This document shows positions 48,048 through 57,759 of a stretch of 64,000 bases of DNA, in pieces (the stretch's first letter is position 1; each line of letters starts with the position of its first letter). Source of the stretch: Alkalicoccus urumqiensis (GTDB lineage: Bacteria; Bacillota; Bacilli; Bacillales; Salisediminibacteriaceae); NCBI RefSeq assembly GCF_002993335.1, contig NZ_PVNS01000011.1, forward strand, positions 62,001-126,000, in the 5' to 3' direction. The translations under genes and the position numbers were made by a program. The notes below the pieces were generated by a model. The model had not been told where the DNA came from and ran no database searches. It saw nothing but the letters and a program-made list of their open reading frames with translations.

Positions 48048-48652
48048 GAGTATTCCTCCTTTTTACCGGGTGCTAAGAGTCCCTTCATTAAGAAGGCATG
48101 CAGGGAGTCCCCGAGTGGAGCAAGCGGGTAGCGGTGTTCTTTCATGACCCAGTTCGTGACGACTTCGTCAATGGAACCGAAAATGACCTGCCGCATCATC
48201 CGTGTATCGATCGCCTGATCAAAGGTACCGCTTTCCTTTCCTTCTTCGATGACGGAATCAATGAGACTTAAATATCCTTTGAGCACTTCATTGACCTTCA
48301 TCCGGATAGAAATGTTCGACTGCCTCAGCTCCAGCTGGGTTACAAGCGCAAGATCGTGATCTTTTTCCAGCTGCTCCAGATGGGAGGAAATCATCGTTTT
48401 AACTTTCTCCTCGATCGTCTGGGCACTTTCCATTTTTTCTTTAATGTAATCGACGAAAAATCCCATTTTTTCTTCAAACAACGAAATGAGTATATCTTCT
48501 TTGTTTTTAAAATACAGATAAATGGTTCCGTCAGCCACGCCGGCCTCTTTTGCAATTTTGGATACCTGGGAATGGTGGTAGCCATTCTCTGCAATCACTT
48601 TGACAGCGGCGTTAATAATTTTTTCGTATTTCTGCCCTCTTTTTTTCGCCAT
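48044..48652 (-). CDS. fadR: TetR-family fatty-acid degradation regulator FadR
   Basis: 202 residues. TetR helix-turn-helix at about 10-55 (KIINAAVKVIAENGYHHSQVSKIAKEAGVADGTIYLYF). Ligand domain follows. In B. subtilis FadR represses beta-oxidation genes until long-chain acyl-CoA binds. A perfect FadR-type palindrome lies just upstream, so it is probably autoregulated. Confidence 0.93.
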   Translation of the reverse strand: MAKKRGQKYEKIINAAVKVIAENGYHHSQVSKIAKEAGVADGTIYLYFKNKEDILISLFEEKMGFFVDYIKEKMESAQTIEEKVKTMISSHLEQLEKDHDLALVTQLELRQSNISIRMKVNEVLKGYLSLIDSVIEEGKESGTFDQAIDTRMMRQVIFGSIDEVVTNWVMKEHRYPLAPLGDSLHAFLMKGLLAPGKKEEYS

Positions 48653-48682
48653 CCGCGTCGACTCCTGTTCTAATGATCAAAA

Positions 48683-48700
48683 TGAATGACCATTCATTCA
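48683..48700. promoter_or_regulatory. FadR operator at the fadR-fadB-etfBA promoter
   Basis: TGAATGACCATTCATTCA is a perfect half-site match TGAATGA / TCATTCA with a four-base spacer, as in the B. subtilis FadR box. It lies just downstream of the promoter, about 30 bases before fadR. Confidence 0.88.
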
Positions 48701-48707
48701 TAAGTTC

Positions 48708-48736
48708 ATCATAGCGGAACCCTCTTCCCCTGTCAA
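48708..48736 (-). promoter_or_regulatory. SigA promoter of fadR operon
   Basis: -35 TTGACA (48731-48736), 17-base spacer, -10 TATGAT (48708-48713), adjoining the FadR operator. Confidence 0.85.
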
Positions 48737-48788
48737 CAGCGGAAGAGGTTTTCCTCTTTATTCAGTATGGCTTGTTTTCAGCAGATGG

Positions 48789-50480
48789 TCAACGCTCTTT
48801 CTGCTTTTCCTCCTCCTGAAGTGCCCGTCGGAGAATTTTCCCGACCATCGTCTTCGGCAGTTCGGTTCTGAATTCATACTGCCGCGGAATTTTGTAGGCG
48901 GCAAGACGTTCTCTGCAGAAGGTATCAAGCGTCTCTTCCGTCAGCTCTTTTCCATCCTGCACGACGAGAAATACTTTCACCGTTTCCCCCCGGTACGGGT
49001 CAGGGATGCCGACCGCTGCTGCTTCTTTTACATCCGGATGCTCATAGAGCACCTCTTCGATTTCACGGGGATAGATATTGAATCCTCCTGCGATAATCAT
49101 ATCTTTTTTCCGGTCTACGATATAAAAATACCCTTCCTCATCCATGTAGCCCATGTCTCCGGTGTACAGCCAGCCGTCCTGCAGCGCAATAGCCGTCTCC
49201 TCCGGCTGTTTCCAGTAACCCTGCATCACCTGAGGACCGCGGATCAGCAGTTCTCCGACTTCCCCCGGCCCGGCTTCCAGACCGGTTTCCTGAGAGAGAA
49301 TACGGACCTCTGTATCCGGCCACGGCAGACCGATGCTTCCCTGCGGCCGTTTTCCCCACATAAGGTTGAAGTGGGTGACCGGCGAAGCCTCCGTCAGTCC
49401 GTACCCTTCATTCAGTTTGCCCCCGGTCAGCTCCTCAAAACGCTGCTGCACTTCAAGTGGAAGCGGCGCAGAGCCGCTGATACAGACGCGGATGGAAGAA
49501 AGGTCGTACTTCGTCACCGACGGCTGATGGATCAGACCAATATACATTGTCGGAGCTCCGGGAAAAATCGTCACCTTCTGTTTTTCGATCGTTTTCAGCA
49601 CTTCCTCCGGATCAAATTTCGGAAGAATCACCATTTTGGACTGATCCATGATGGAAAAATTCATTCCTACCGTCATACCGTACACATGAAAGAACGGCAG
49701 AGCACAGAGAAGCACTTCATTCCCGTGGTCAATTTTATACATCCAGCGCATACACTGCGTCGTATTCGCCACGAGGTTCCGGTGTGTCAGCATGACCCCT
49801 TTCGCCGGACCGGTCGTCCCGCCGGTATACTGCAGCAGTGCCAGGTCGGCTGCAGGATCCAGCGGCTGCGGTTCATACGTTTTTTTCTGCTGCAGCAGCT
49901 CTTTATAGCGGTGCAGCGTGCTGGAAGGTGTAATTTTAACGGAGATTCCATTTTTCCGTTTTTGAATAAACGGATAGATGCAGTTTTTCGGAAAAGGCAG
50001 GCTGTCGGAAATCGATGTCACGATAATATGTTTTAGAGACGTCCGCTCTTTAACTGCAGAAACTTTCGGATACACGAGATCCAGACACAATATAACCTCC
50101 GCACCGGAGTCGACGAGCTGATGCTCCAGCTCGCGTTCCACGGAAAGCGGATTTGTCTGAACGACAATCCCGCCTGCAAGAAGAATGCCGTAGTAACCGA
50201 CGACAGACTGCGGCGTATTGGCAAGCATCACAGCAACCCGCGTACCTTTTTCGACACCCAGGTTCTGAAGAGCTCCGGCAAATGCCGAAGCTTCTTCATA
50301 TAATTTTTCATACGTCCACGACCGGCCGAGAAATTCCACTGCTTCTTTGTCCGGCACCTGCTCTGCTGCCCGGATTAAATAATCCTGCAGGCCCGTGTTT
50401 TCATACGTAATGGAAGCTGGAATTTCCTCCGGATACTGTTTCGTCCAGATGTTCATATCTTCAGCTGTTTTCACGTTCAT
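48789..50480 (-). CDS. lcfA: Long-chain acyl-CoA synthetase, downstream paralog
   Basis: AMP-forming fatty-acid CoA ligase, 563 residues from ATG 50480. Motifs: ATP/AMP loop LLQYTGGTTGPAKGVMLTH, YGLTEASPV, TGDMGYMDEEGYFYIVDRKKDM, and C-terminal lysine PKTMVGKILRR. The start is uncertain: the frame opens at a GTG at 50531 and there is also an ATG at 50507, but 50480 gives an N-terminus that aligns with the paralog. Immediately follows that paralog. Confidence 0.92.
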   Translation of the reverse strand: MNVKTAEDMNIWTKQYPEEIPASITYENTGLQDYLIRAAEQVPDKEAVEFLGRSWTYEKLYEEASAFAGALQNLGVEKGTRVAVMLANTPQSVVGYYGILLAGGIVVQTNPLSVERELEHQLVDSGAEVILCLDLVYPKVSAVKERTSLKHIIVTSISDSLPFPKNCIYPFIQKRKNGISVKITPSSTLHRYKELLQQKKTYEPQPLDPAADLALLQYTGGTTGPAKGVMLTHRNLVANTTQCMRWMYKIDHGNEVLLCALPFFHVYGMTVGMNFSIMDQSKMVILPKFDPEEVLKTIEKQKVTIFPGAPTMYIGLIHQPSVTKYDLSSIRVCISGSAPLPLEVQQRFEELTGGKLNEGYGLTEASPVTHFNLMWGKRPQGSIGLPWPDTEVRILSQETGLEAGPGEVGELLIRGPQVMQGYWKQPEETAIALQDGWLYTGDMGYMDEEGYFYIVDRKKDMIIAGGFNIYPREIEEVLYEHPDVKEAAAVGIPDPYRGETVKVFLVVQDGKELTEETLDTFCRERLAAYKIPRQYEFRTELPKTMVGKILRRALQEEEKQKER

Positions 50481-50517
50481 TCCCCCTGCTGCTTCTTCGG
50501 GCAGCATCACTCTCTCT

Positions 50518-52215
50518 TTAGGACTTTCCACCGCTCTGTTTTTCCCGCTCTTCCTCTACGAGTACTCTTCGGAGAATCTTACCAACCATCGTTTTCGGCA
50601 GTTCTTCCCGGAACTCATAGTATTTCGGTGTTTTAAAGGAGGCGAGATATTCTCTGCAGTGCTGATCCAGTTCTTCCTCTGTCACGTCCATGCCTTCCTT
50701 TTTCACGATAAATGCCTTTACCGTCTCCCCACGGTAGACATCCGGCACGCCGATAACACATACTTCCTGCACTGCCTCGTGTTCATAAAGCACTTCTTCT
50801 ACTTCACGCGGGTAAATATTGAATCCGCCTGCGATGATCATATCTTTTTTCCGGTCAACGATGTAGAAGAATCCTTCTTCATCCATATAACCCATATCGC
50901 CGGTCAGAAACCAGTCATCCCGGAAACATGCAGCGGTGGCTTCCGGCTGGTTCCAGTAGCCCTTCATTACCTGCGGCCCTTTGATCATCAGCTCGCCGAC
51001 TTCTTCAGGCCCGGCTTCTTCTCCGGTTTCCGCTGACAGCACTTTGACTTCGGTATCCGGCCACGGAATTCCAATGGAACCCTGTTTTCTGCGGCCCCAG
51101 ATAAGATTCGCTATTGCAACCGGCGACGTTTCAGTCAGGCCGTAGCCTTCAACAAGTTGTCCTCCGGTCGCTGCTTCAAAACGGCTCTGTACTTCCACCG
51201 GCAGCGGAGCCGATCCGCTGATACATGCTTTGATTGAAGACAGATCGTGCTTTTTCAGGTCCGGATGATTCAAGAGGCCGATGTACATTGTCGGCGCACC
51301 CGGGTAAAGCGTGGCCTTGTGTTTCTCAATGGCTTTTAAAATGCTTTTCGGATCAAATTTAGGCATGATAATCATATTGAATCCCATCCGTACGGAAAGG
51401 TTCATCACGGTCGTCATCCCATAGACGTGGAAAAACGGAAGAGCCGCAAGCACGATTTCTTCACCGGGCTTCAGCTTGTACATCCACTCTTCACACTGCT
51501 GCGTGTTTACAGTCAGGTTGTAATGCGTCAGCATGACGCCTTTGGCAGGTCCCGTTGTTCCTCCGGTATACTGAAGCAGCGCCAGATCTTCCTTCGGGTT
51601 GATCGTGAGCGGGATTTCTGCCGCCCGCCCCTCTTCGATAAGCTTCGTAAACGACAGGAGCGTATCCGAATAGGAAATCTCTACTTTGATGCCTGTATTT
51701 TTCTTTTGAATGAACGGATAGATCATATTTTTTGGAAACGGAAGGTAATCTTTAATGCCCGTAACGATAATATGCGTCAGGCTTGTCTGTTCTTTTACTT
51801 TAGCGACTCTTGGATAAACAAGATCCAGACAGATCATTACTTTTGCCTGGGAATCATTAAGCTGGTGTTCTATTTCTCTCTCCACATAAAGCGGATTCGT
51901 CTGTACGACCACCGCTCCTGCCAAAAGTGCACCGTAATAGCTGATCACTGCCTGCGGCGAATTGGCGAGCATAATTGCCACTCTGTCCCCCGGTTCCACT
52001 CCAAGTCCGCGCAGCTGATTTGCCAGCTTTAACGCTTCATCATAGACCTGCTTGTAGTTCATTTCTTTCCCCATGAAATGAAAAGCAGTTTTTTCCGGAA
52101 ACGTTTCTGCTGCCCGCTGCAGATAATAATGGAGCGGTTTTTCTTCGTAGCTGATCGACACGGGTATCTCCTGTGGATATGCATCAAACCAAGGCTGCTG
52201 AGTCAGCGTCGTCAT
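50518..52215 (-). CDS. lcfA: Long-chain acyl-CoA synthetase, upstream paralog
   Basis: 565-residue fatty-acid CoA ligase activating long-chain fatty acids for beta-oxidation. Motifs LLQYTGGTTGPAKGVMLTH, YGLTETSPV, TGDMGYMDEEGFFYIVDRKKDM and PKTMVGKILRR are intact. Close paralog of the next gene downstream. A FadR-type box lies 128 bases upstream. This copy better fits B. subtilis lcfA by position. Confidence 0.94.
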   Translation of the reverse strand: MTTLTQQPWFDAYPQEIPVSISYEEKPLHYYLQRAAETFPEKTAFHFMGKEMNYKQVYDEALKLANQLRGLGVEPGDRVAIMLANSPQAVISYYGALLAGAVVVQTNPLYVEREIEHQLNDSQAKVMICLDLVYPRVAKVKEQTSLTHIIVTGIKDYLPFPKNMIYPFIQKKNTGIKVEISYSDTLLSFTKLIEEGRAAEIPLTINPKEDLALLQYTGGTTGPAKGVMLTHYNLTVNTQQCEEWMYKLKPGEEIVLAALPFFHVYGMTTVMNLSVRMGFNMIIMPKFDPKSILKAIEKHKATLYPGAPTMYIGLLNHPDLKKHDLSSIKACISGSAPLPVEVQSRFEAATGGQLVEGYGLTETSPVAIANLIWGRRKQGSIGIPWPDTEVKVLSAETGEEAGPEEVGELMIKGPQVMKGYWNQPEATAACFRDDWFLTGDMGYMDEEGFFYIVDRKKDMIIAGGFNIYPREVEEVLYEHEAVQEVCVIGVPDVYRGETVKAFIVKKEGMDVTEEELDQHCREYLASFKTPKYYEFREELPKTMVGKILRRVLVEEEREKQSGGKS

Positions 52216-52342
52216 GGCGGTAACCTCCCTGTTATAATCCTTCTTCCGGCTTCTTCACAGAAGATGGTCACACTCTCTTAGTCTCATTGTAATGAAAACG
52301 GATTCAAAAGAAAATAGCAAAACGGAAATTTGCGGAAAAAAT

Positions 52343-52360
52343 TGAATGAATGTTCATTCT
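52343..52360. promoter_or_regulatory. FadR operator upstream of the acyl-CoA ligase pair
   Basis: TGAATGAATGTTCATTCT matches the FadR box TGAATGA-N4-TCATTCA at all but the last base. A -10 candidate TACAAT lies at 52286-52291 (minus strand), with only a weak -35. Confidence 0.82.
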
Positions 52361-52487
52361 TTTTTGCCGAAAGCAGAGAAACCCTCAGATAAAACAATGC
52401 CGGCCCTCCTCACAGAAGCTTGAAAGGTTAATACTTCCGGCATGTCTGCGTAAAAGTGTTTTCAAATTTTATTCATTCTAAAAAATT

Positions 52488-52528
52488 TAAAAAAGCTGTT
52501 CTGCCGGAGGTACCCGGGCAGAACAGCT
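52488..52528 (-). terminator. Terminator of the yshE-like operon
   Basis: AGCTGTTCTGCC / GGCAGAACAGCT 12-base perfect stem followed by TTTTTT on the minus strand. Confidence 0.93.
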
Positions 52529-52533
52529 GATCC

Positions 52534-52617
52534 TTAGATATAAAACAACCAGTATACGACGCCGGCAGCGAGAAACCCGCCGCAGAGAATGATCATAATT
52601 TTCGCAAGCCTCTCCAT
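52534..52617 (-). CDS. 27-residue single-pass membrane peptide
   Basis: Too short for usual gene calling. Reads MERLAKIMIILCGGFLAAG then VVYWLFYI: a positively charged start and one membrane segment to the end. GGAGGTG lies six bases before ATG. It sits between the DUF350 gene (15 bases upstream) and a strong terminator, so it belongs to that transcript. Function unknown. Confidence 0.65.
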   Translation of the reverse strand: MERLAKIMIILCGGFLAAGVVYWLFYI

Positions 52618-52632
52618 GTTGCAGCACCTCCA

Positions 52633-53037
52633 TTACAATGTTGCTCCGATAACCATGGATAATGAAATGGACAGAACGAATGAAAGCAGTCCGACTGCTT
52701 TATTTCCTGCAGCAAGTTCATCATCGACACGAAAACCCGGTGTTAAAAATTCAAAAACAAAATAAATAAACAACAGCAGGACGAATCCATAAACGCCCCA
52801 TCCCATCATTTCGAGGATGCTGTCATTGGCCTCCAGGGAAGCGCGGAAAATGTTCGCCGCTCCGGCAATTTTGCCACTGGTGGCAAGTGCGACAGCTACG
52901 TTGCCTTTTTTCATCTCCGTCCAGGTGGAATACCGCGTGATCCACTCAAATACGGCGAGCGCTGCCATCAGAAAAAGGACAACAATGCTGTAAATACCGG
53001 CTGTATACACATATTCATGAGAAAAAAATGCTTCCAT
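52633..53037 (-). CDS. DUF350 membrane protein (YshE-like)
   Basis: 134 residues with four membrane segments and the DUF350 pattern (GNVAVALATSGKIAGAANIFRA, ELAAGNKAVGLLSFVLSISLSMVIG). Located beside mutS2 as in B. subtilis yshE. Role unknown. Confidence 0.88.
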   Translation of the reverse strand: MEAFFSHEYVYTAGIYSIVVLFLMAALAVFEWITRYSTWTEMKKGNVAVALATSGKIAGAANIFRASLEANDSILEMMGWGVYGFVLLLFIYFVFEFLTPGFRVDDELAAGNKAVGLLSFVLSISLSMVIGATL

Positions 53038-53050
53038 GCATCCGCCTCCT

Positions 53051-55414
53051 TTACTTCAGGCGTGCGATTGTGACTCCGGATCCGCCTTCACCCTGTGTCC
53101 CGGGGCGTGTTTCGGAAATATTCGGATGACGTTTCATCATCTCCTCCACGCCTTTACGGAGAGCTCCGGTTCCTTTCCCGTGAATAATGGAAACCTGATG
53201 ATAGCCGGCAAGCACCGCTTCATCCAGGTATTTATCCACCTCGCGCATTGCATCTTCATAGCGCTCACCGCGGAGGTCGAGTTCGGTTTTCACGTGGGCG
53301 CTCCGGCCGCGTACAGTAGCCATCGGTCTCGTTTCCACCGGTTTGGGCCGGTTGATATAGAGAAGGTCTTTTGCCGGCACTTTCATTTTCATGACGCCGA
53401 GCTGAACGGTAAATTCCTTCTCACTCACCTTCTCTACGATATGACCTTTCTGGTTCAGACTTTCCACCTTCACTTCATCACCCGGCTGAAGCGTATCCAC
53501 AACTGCTTTCTTCTTTTTCGGTTTTTTCTTCTTCGAGCTTTCAGCAAACGAAGGCTGTGCTTCTTCCATACGTTTTCTGGCATCGATCAGCTCGTGATCT
53601 TTAATCTCCGGATTCTGCTTTTTCATCTCCCGGAGATATTCGACGATTTCTTCGGCTTCCTGCTGCGCTTTTTTCGCTTCTTTCTCCGCTTTATCCTGTG
53701 CAGCCTGTAAAAGCGCCTGCTTCTTCTCCTCCCAGGCATCCAGCTCTTCCGTCAGCTCCCGGTGAAGTGATTCAGATTCGTTTCGCAGCTCCTTTGCTCT
53801 CGCTAATTCCGACTCTGCATTCTTTCTGCTGTCCTCCAGTTGGGAAATCATGTTTTCCACCTGGTTTGTATCTGCAGAGATCTGCTTTTTCGCCTCTTCT
53901 ATAATGTCTTCCTGCAGTCCGAGACGGCTGCTGATCGCAAATGCATTACTGCGTCCCGGTACCCCGATTAAGAGACGGTAGGTCGGCCTAAGGGTTTCGA
54001 CATCGAACTCCACGCTCGCATTCATGACGCCTTCGCGGTTGTACGCATATCCTTTCAGTTCACTGTAGTGCGTCGTTGCAATACAGCCGGCACCGATTTT
54101 GTACACATGGTCCAGGATAGCGACGGCGAGCGCCGCCCCTTCTGTTGGATCTGTTCCTGCACCGAGCTCATCAAACAGAACAAGCGACCGGTGATCCAGA
54201 TGTTCCATAATGTCCACAATATTCGTCATGTGGGAGGAGAACGTACTGAGACTCTGCTCGATCGACTGTTCATCTCCAATATCGGCAAAGATGTGATGAA
54301 AGACAGCTGCCGAACTTCCTTCCTCGCATGGAAAAAACAGACCGGACTGCACCATCAGCGTCAGCAGGCCGACCGTTTTCAGCGTTACCGTTTTACCGCC
54401 CGTATTCGGACCGGTAATGACAAGTGTCCGAAACGCGCCGCCGAGCTCCACATCGATCGGAACGATCTCTTCATCCGGAATAAGTGGATGGCGTGCGCCC
54501 TTCATTTCCAGGCGGCCTTCATCATTCAGCGATGGCTCCACCGCATTCATCGACGCGGCAAAATAAGCTTTGGCAAACATAAAGTCTACTTCTGTCATCA
54601 CGCGGACGATGACAAGAAGCTCTGCTGTATGGAGACCGACCGAAGCCGACAGTTCCCTTAGAATCCGGTCGATTTCGTGCTTTTCTTTCGAGCGGGCTTC
54701 CCGGAGTTGATTATTCAGCTGAACGACGCTCTCCGGTTCGATGAAAAGTGTCTGGCCGGAAGCGGACTGGTCGTGGACAATTCCGCCGAAATGACCACGG
54801 TATTCTGCTTTTACCGGAATGACGTACCGGTCGTTCCGAATGGTGACAATCGCATCGGAGAGCATCGTTTTCCCGGAGCCTGAGCGTGTTATACTTTCAA
54901 GTTTTGCCCGAACCTGTGACTCCAGCGTGCGGATCTGCTGGCGGATCGTCCGGAGTGCAGGACTGGCAGAATCAAGAATCCGTCCGTCTTCATCCACCGC
55001 CTGCTGAATTTCCCTCTGCAGGTCCGTGAGCGGCACCATTTCCTCCACCATTTCCGGAAGCAGAGAAAGGTCGATGTCATCTTCAACCATCTGCTCGACA
55101 AAGGAAGAGAACCGTCTCGATGCATAAATCGTGGAGGCCGTATCGAGAAGTTCCCCCGCGTTCAAATCACCGCCGATTTCCGCACGCTTTACCTGGGCAC
55201 GGATATCGCGGAGTCCGCCGAGTGGAATATTCCCTTTCAGACGGAGCACTTTTGCGGCTTCCGCCGTATAGCGCTGGGCTTCTGTTACTTCTTCCAGCGT
55301 ATACATCGGCTTCAGCTGCTGGACACGTTGTTTTCCAAGACTGGAGCCCGCAAACGGCTCCAGCTGCTCTTTCATTTTTGTATATTCAAGCACGCGCATC
55401 ATTCGATCGCTCAT
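53051..55414 (-). CDS. mutS2: Endonuclease MutS2
   Basis: 787 residues. N-terminal MutS core, ATPase with Walker A GPNTGGKTVTLKT and DELGAGTDPTEGAALA, a long basic coiled-coil, KOW-like segment, and a C-terminal Smr domain LDLRGERYEDAM to HGKGTGALRKGV. Family members suppress homologous recombination or split stalled ribosomes; it lacks the mismatch-recognition domain of MutS. Confidence 0.96.
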   Translation of the reverse strand: MSDRMMRVLEYTKMKEQLEPFAGSSLGKQRVQQLKPMYTLEEVTEAQRYTAEAAKVLRLKGNIPLGGLRDIRAQVKRAEIGGDLNAGELLDTASTIYASRRFSSFVEQMVEDDIDLSLLPEMVEEMVPLTDLQREIQQAVDEDGRILDSASPALRTIRQQIRTLESQVRAKLESITRSGSGKTMLSDAIVTIRNDRYVIPVKAEYRGHFGGIVHDQSASGQTLFIEPESVVQLNNQLREARSKEKHEIDRILRELSASVGLHTAELLVIVRVMTEVDFMFAKAYFAASMNAVEPSLNDEGRLEMKGARHPLIPDEEIVPIDVELGGAFRTLVITGPNTGGKTVTLKTVGLLTLMVQSGLFFPCEEGSSAAVFHHIFADIGDEQSIEQSLSTFSSHMTNIVDIMEHLDHRSLVLFDELGAGTDPTEGAALAVAILDHVYKIGAGCIATTHYSELKGYAYNREGVMNASVEFDVETLRPTYRLLIGVPGRSNAFAISSRLGLQEDIIEEAKKQISADTNQVENMISQLEDSRKNAESELARAKELRNESESLHRELTEELDAWEEKKQALLQAAQDKAEKEAKKAQQEAEEIVEYLREMKKQNPEIKDHELIDARKRMEEAQPSFAESSKKKKPKKKKAVVDTLQPGDEVKVESLNQKGHIVEKVSEKEFTVQLGVMKMKVPAKDLLYINRPKPVETRPMATVRGRSAHVKTELDLRGERYEDAMREVDKYLDEAVLAGYHQVSIIHGKGTGALRKGVEEMMKRHPNISETRPGTQGEGGSGVTIARLK

Positions 55415-55446
55415 ACTTCCATCCCTTCTTTCCTGCTGCAGCCTGT

Positions 55447-57150
55447 TCAGGAGCCGTTTAAATGTTCCTCCAGTCGTTCTGCAGTCCAGGTGTTGATCAC
55501 GTTCTCCCGGTCCAGCCCCGCACGTCTCGCTGTTTTCACACCGGCTGCCATGTCCTCGAGCATCGAGAAACGGTGCGCGTCGGTATTAATGGCAGTCAGC
55601 ACGCCTTTTTTTCGGGCTTTTTCCAGTATATCTGCAGATAAATCAAGCCGGTTCGGATTCGCATTTAATTCGAGAATCGTATTCGTCTCGACAGCCAGAT
55701 CCAGCAGCCTGTCTATATTCACCTTATACCCTTCCCGTTTTCCAAGAATTCTTCCTGTAGGATGGGCAATCATATCCACATGTGGATTTCTGCAGGCAGC
55801 CTCGAGACGCTTCATAATCTGCTCTTCGTCCTGCTGGAAGGAGGAGTGAATACTTGCGATGACAAAATCGACGGTTTCCAGAATATCATCGCTGAAATCA
55901 AGCGTCGCATCGGGCAGAATATCCATCTCCGTTCCGGTGAAAATCCGAATCTCTTTCTCCTTTTCCAGCCGTCTGATTTCTTCATGCTGCCGCTTCAGTT
56001 TCTCTTCGTCCAGGCCATTAGCAACACGCAGATATTTGGAGTGGTCGGTGATGGCCATCATGCTGTACCCTTTTTCCAAACAGCGGTCGACCATCTCTTC
56101 CAGAGACTGGGCACCATCACTCCACGTTGTGTGCATATGCAGGTCCCCGCGGATATCTTCCACACGGATGAGTGAATCATACGACGTTTCCAGCTCATCA
56201 TGTCCTTCCCGCTGTTCCGGCGGGATCCAGGGCAGACCGAAGTGTTCGTAAAACGCTTCTTCTGAATCAAAGTACATCATCGTTCCGTCTGATTCTTTTT
56301 CCACCCCATACTCACTGATCTTTTCCCCTCTATCTTTCGCCAGCTGACGCATCATAACATTATGATCTTTCGATCCGGTAAAGTGATGAAGAGTGGTCGC
56401 AAACGAACGGTCTTCCACGAGACGGAAATCAACAGGCAGAACAACATCTCCGTAAGAAAGCTCCAGCGAAATTTTTGTTGTTCCGCTGCCGATCACTTCG
56501 ACAATATTATCAAGGGCGAGCAGGTGCTTCTGCACGCTGTCTGCATCCTCCACAGCCAGGATAAAATCCAGATCTTTAACCGTTTCGCGCCCTCTGCGGA
56601 AACTGCCTGCCAGCTCCCACCTGAGCGTGCCGGGAGTTTCATCCAGAAGGCGTCCAATCGCCTCCGCCCCTTCCAGCACCTGTGGGAGAGCAAGCCTCTC
56701 CGGACGTTTCCCCATATTTTCCACGGCTTCTTTTATTTTCTCTTCTGATTTTTTCCCAAAGCCGGAAAGCTCCTGAATCCGGTTTTCCTCACATGCCTCA
56801 AGCAGCTGTTCGGCATTCACAATATCCAGTTCTCTGTAGAGACGGCCGACTTTTTTGCCTCCGAGTCCGGGCAGTTTTAATAACGGCACGAGACCCTCTG
56901 GAATTTGTTTCTTTAAATCATCCAGAAGCTCCGTACTTCCATGATCCCGGAGGTCTTCAATTAAGGCACCGAGTCCTTTCCCAATTCCCGTAAGCTGGGC
57001 GGGATCACCGAGCTCCTCCAGCGTTCTTTCGTCTTTTTCCAGTGCCTGGGCGGCTTTTCTGTACGCAGAAACGCGGAACGCATTTTCCCCTTGTATTTCC
57101 AGATATACCGCAATCTCCTCCAGTGCTCCCAGAACCTCTTTTTTGTTCAT
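55447..57150 (-). CDS. polX: DNA polymerase X with PHP domain
   Basis: 567 residues. N-terminal HhH/8-kDa region, Pol beta-type nucleotidyltransferase motif SFRRGRETVKDLDFIL, and a C-terminal PHP domain with metal-binding DLHMHTTWSDG, ITDHSK, ASIHSSF, AHPTGR and NTDAHRF. Acts in base-excision repair with polymerase and 3'-5' exonuclease activities. Order matches B. subtilis yshC. Confidence 0.96.
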   Translation of the reverse strand: MNKKEVLGALEEIAVYLEIQGENAFRVSAYRKAAQALEKDERTLEELGDPAQLTGIGKGLGALIEDLRDHGSTELLDDLKKQIPEGLVPLLKLPGLGGKKVGRLYRELDIVNAEQLLEACEENRIQELSGFGKKSEEKIKEAVENMGKRPERLALPQVLEGAEAIGRLLDETPGTLRWELAGSFRRGRETVKDLDFILAVEDADSVQKHLLALDNIVEVIGSGTTKISLELSYGDVVLPVDFRLVEDRSFATTLHHFTGSKDHNVMMRQLAKDRGEKISEYGVEKESDGTMMYFDSEEAFYEHFGLPWIPPEQREGHDELETSYDSLIRVEDIRGDLHMHTTWSDGAQSLEEMVDRCLEKGYSMMAITDHSKYLRVANGLDEEKLKRQHEEIRRLEKEKEIRIFTGTEMDILPDATLDFSDDILETVDFVIASIHSSFQQDEEQIMKRLEAACRNPHVDMIAHPTGRILGKREGYKVNIDRLLDLAVETNTILELNANPNRLDLSADILEKARKKGVLTAINTDAHRFSMLEDMAAGVKTARRAGLDRENVINTWTAERLEEHLNGS

Positions 57151-57213
57151 GCGGATGTCTCCTCCCGTTTACTCATGCTTCAGGGGCCGGCTGCGCTGCA
57201 GCCAGGCCCCCGC

Positions 57214-57759
57214 CTATGATTGTGTTCCCTCCGACCAGAGCGTACGAAGCTCTTCGGAGACGATCGGTGTATAGTAGAATATCCATTCGGCAATCGATGA
57301 GGACTGAAGCAGCTCCTGAACGATATCCACCTGAATCAGTGCTGCAAGATGCAGCAGAACTGCTGTAATGACAAGTCCTTCCACCAGCCCAAGCGCCGAT
57401 CCGAGAATGCTGTTGAAAAAGGAAATAATCGGCAGGTTCCCAAGAAAATCAAACATGGAGCCGATAATCTGTGCGATGATTTTAACGACAATAAAAATAA
57501 GCACGAACGCCACGCCGTTGTAAAATGCGGTCTCCGTTGCGATTGCGTCGTCCAGAACATTCAGAGGTGAGCTTTCATCAAGTACCGGAAATGGGATCCA
57601 GAGCTGCAGCATGGAACCGAGCTGTTCAAAATAAAGCCAGGCCGCAGTGAATGCCAGCAGCAGCCCCGCGATATGTACAGCCTGAAGCAGGAACCCGCGG
57701 CGGTAGCCCACCATCAAACTTAGAAACAGAAAAAATAAAATAACAGCACTTACGATCAT
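57214..57759 (-). CDS. CvpA-family membrane protein (YshB)
   Basis: 181 residues with four membrane segments and the CvpA pattern (GYRRGFLLQAVHIAGLLLAF, N-terminal; FNSILGSALGLVEGLVI, later). Homologs are linked to colicin V production and envelope functions; role unclear in Bacillus. Overlaps the zapA stop by four bases. Confidence 0.9.
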   Translation of the reverse strand: MIVSAVILFFLFLSLMVGYRRGFLLQAVHIAGLLLAFTAAWLYFEQLGSMLQLWIPFPVLDESSPLNVLDDAIATETAFYNGVAFVLIFIVVKIIAQIIGSMFDFLGNLPIISFFNSILGSALGLVEGLVITAVLLHLAALIQVDIVQELLQSSSIAEWIFYYTPIVSEELRTLWSEGTQS

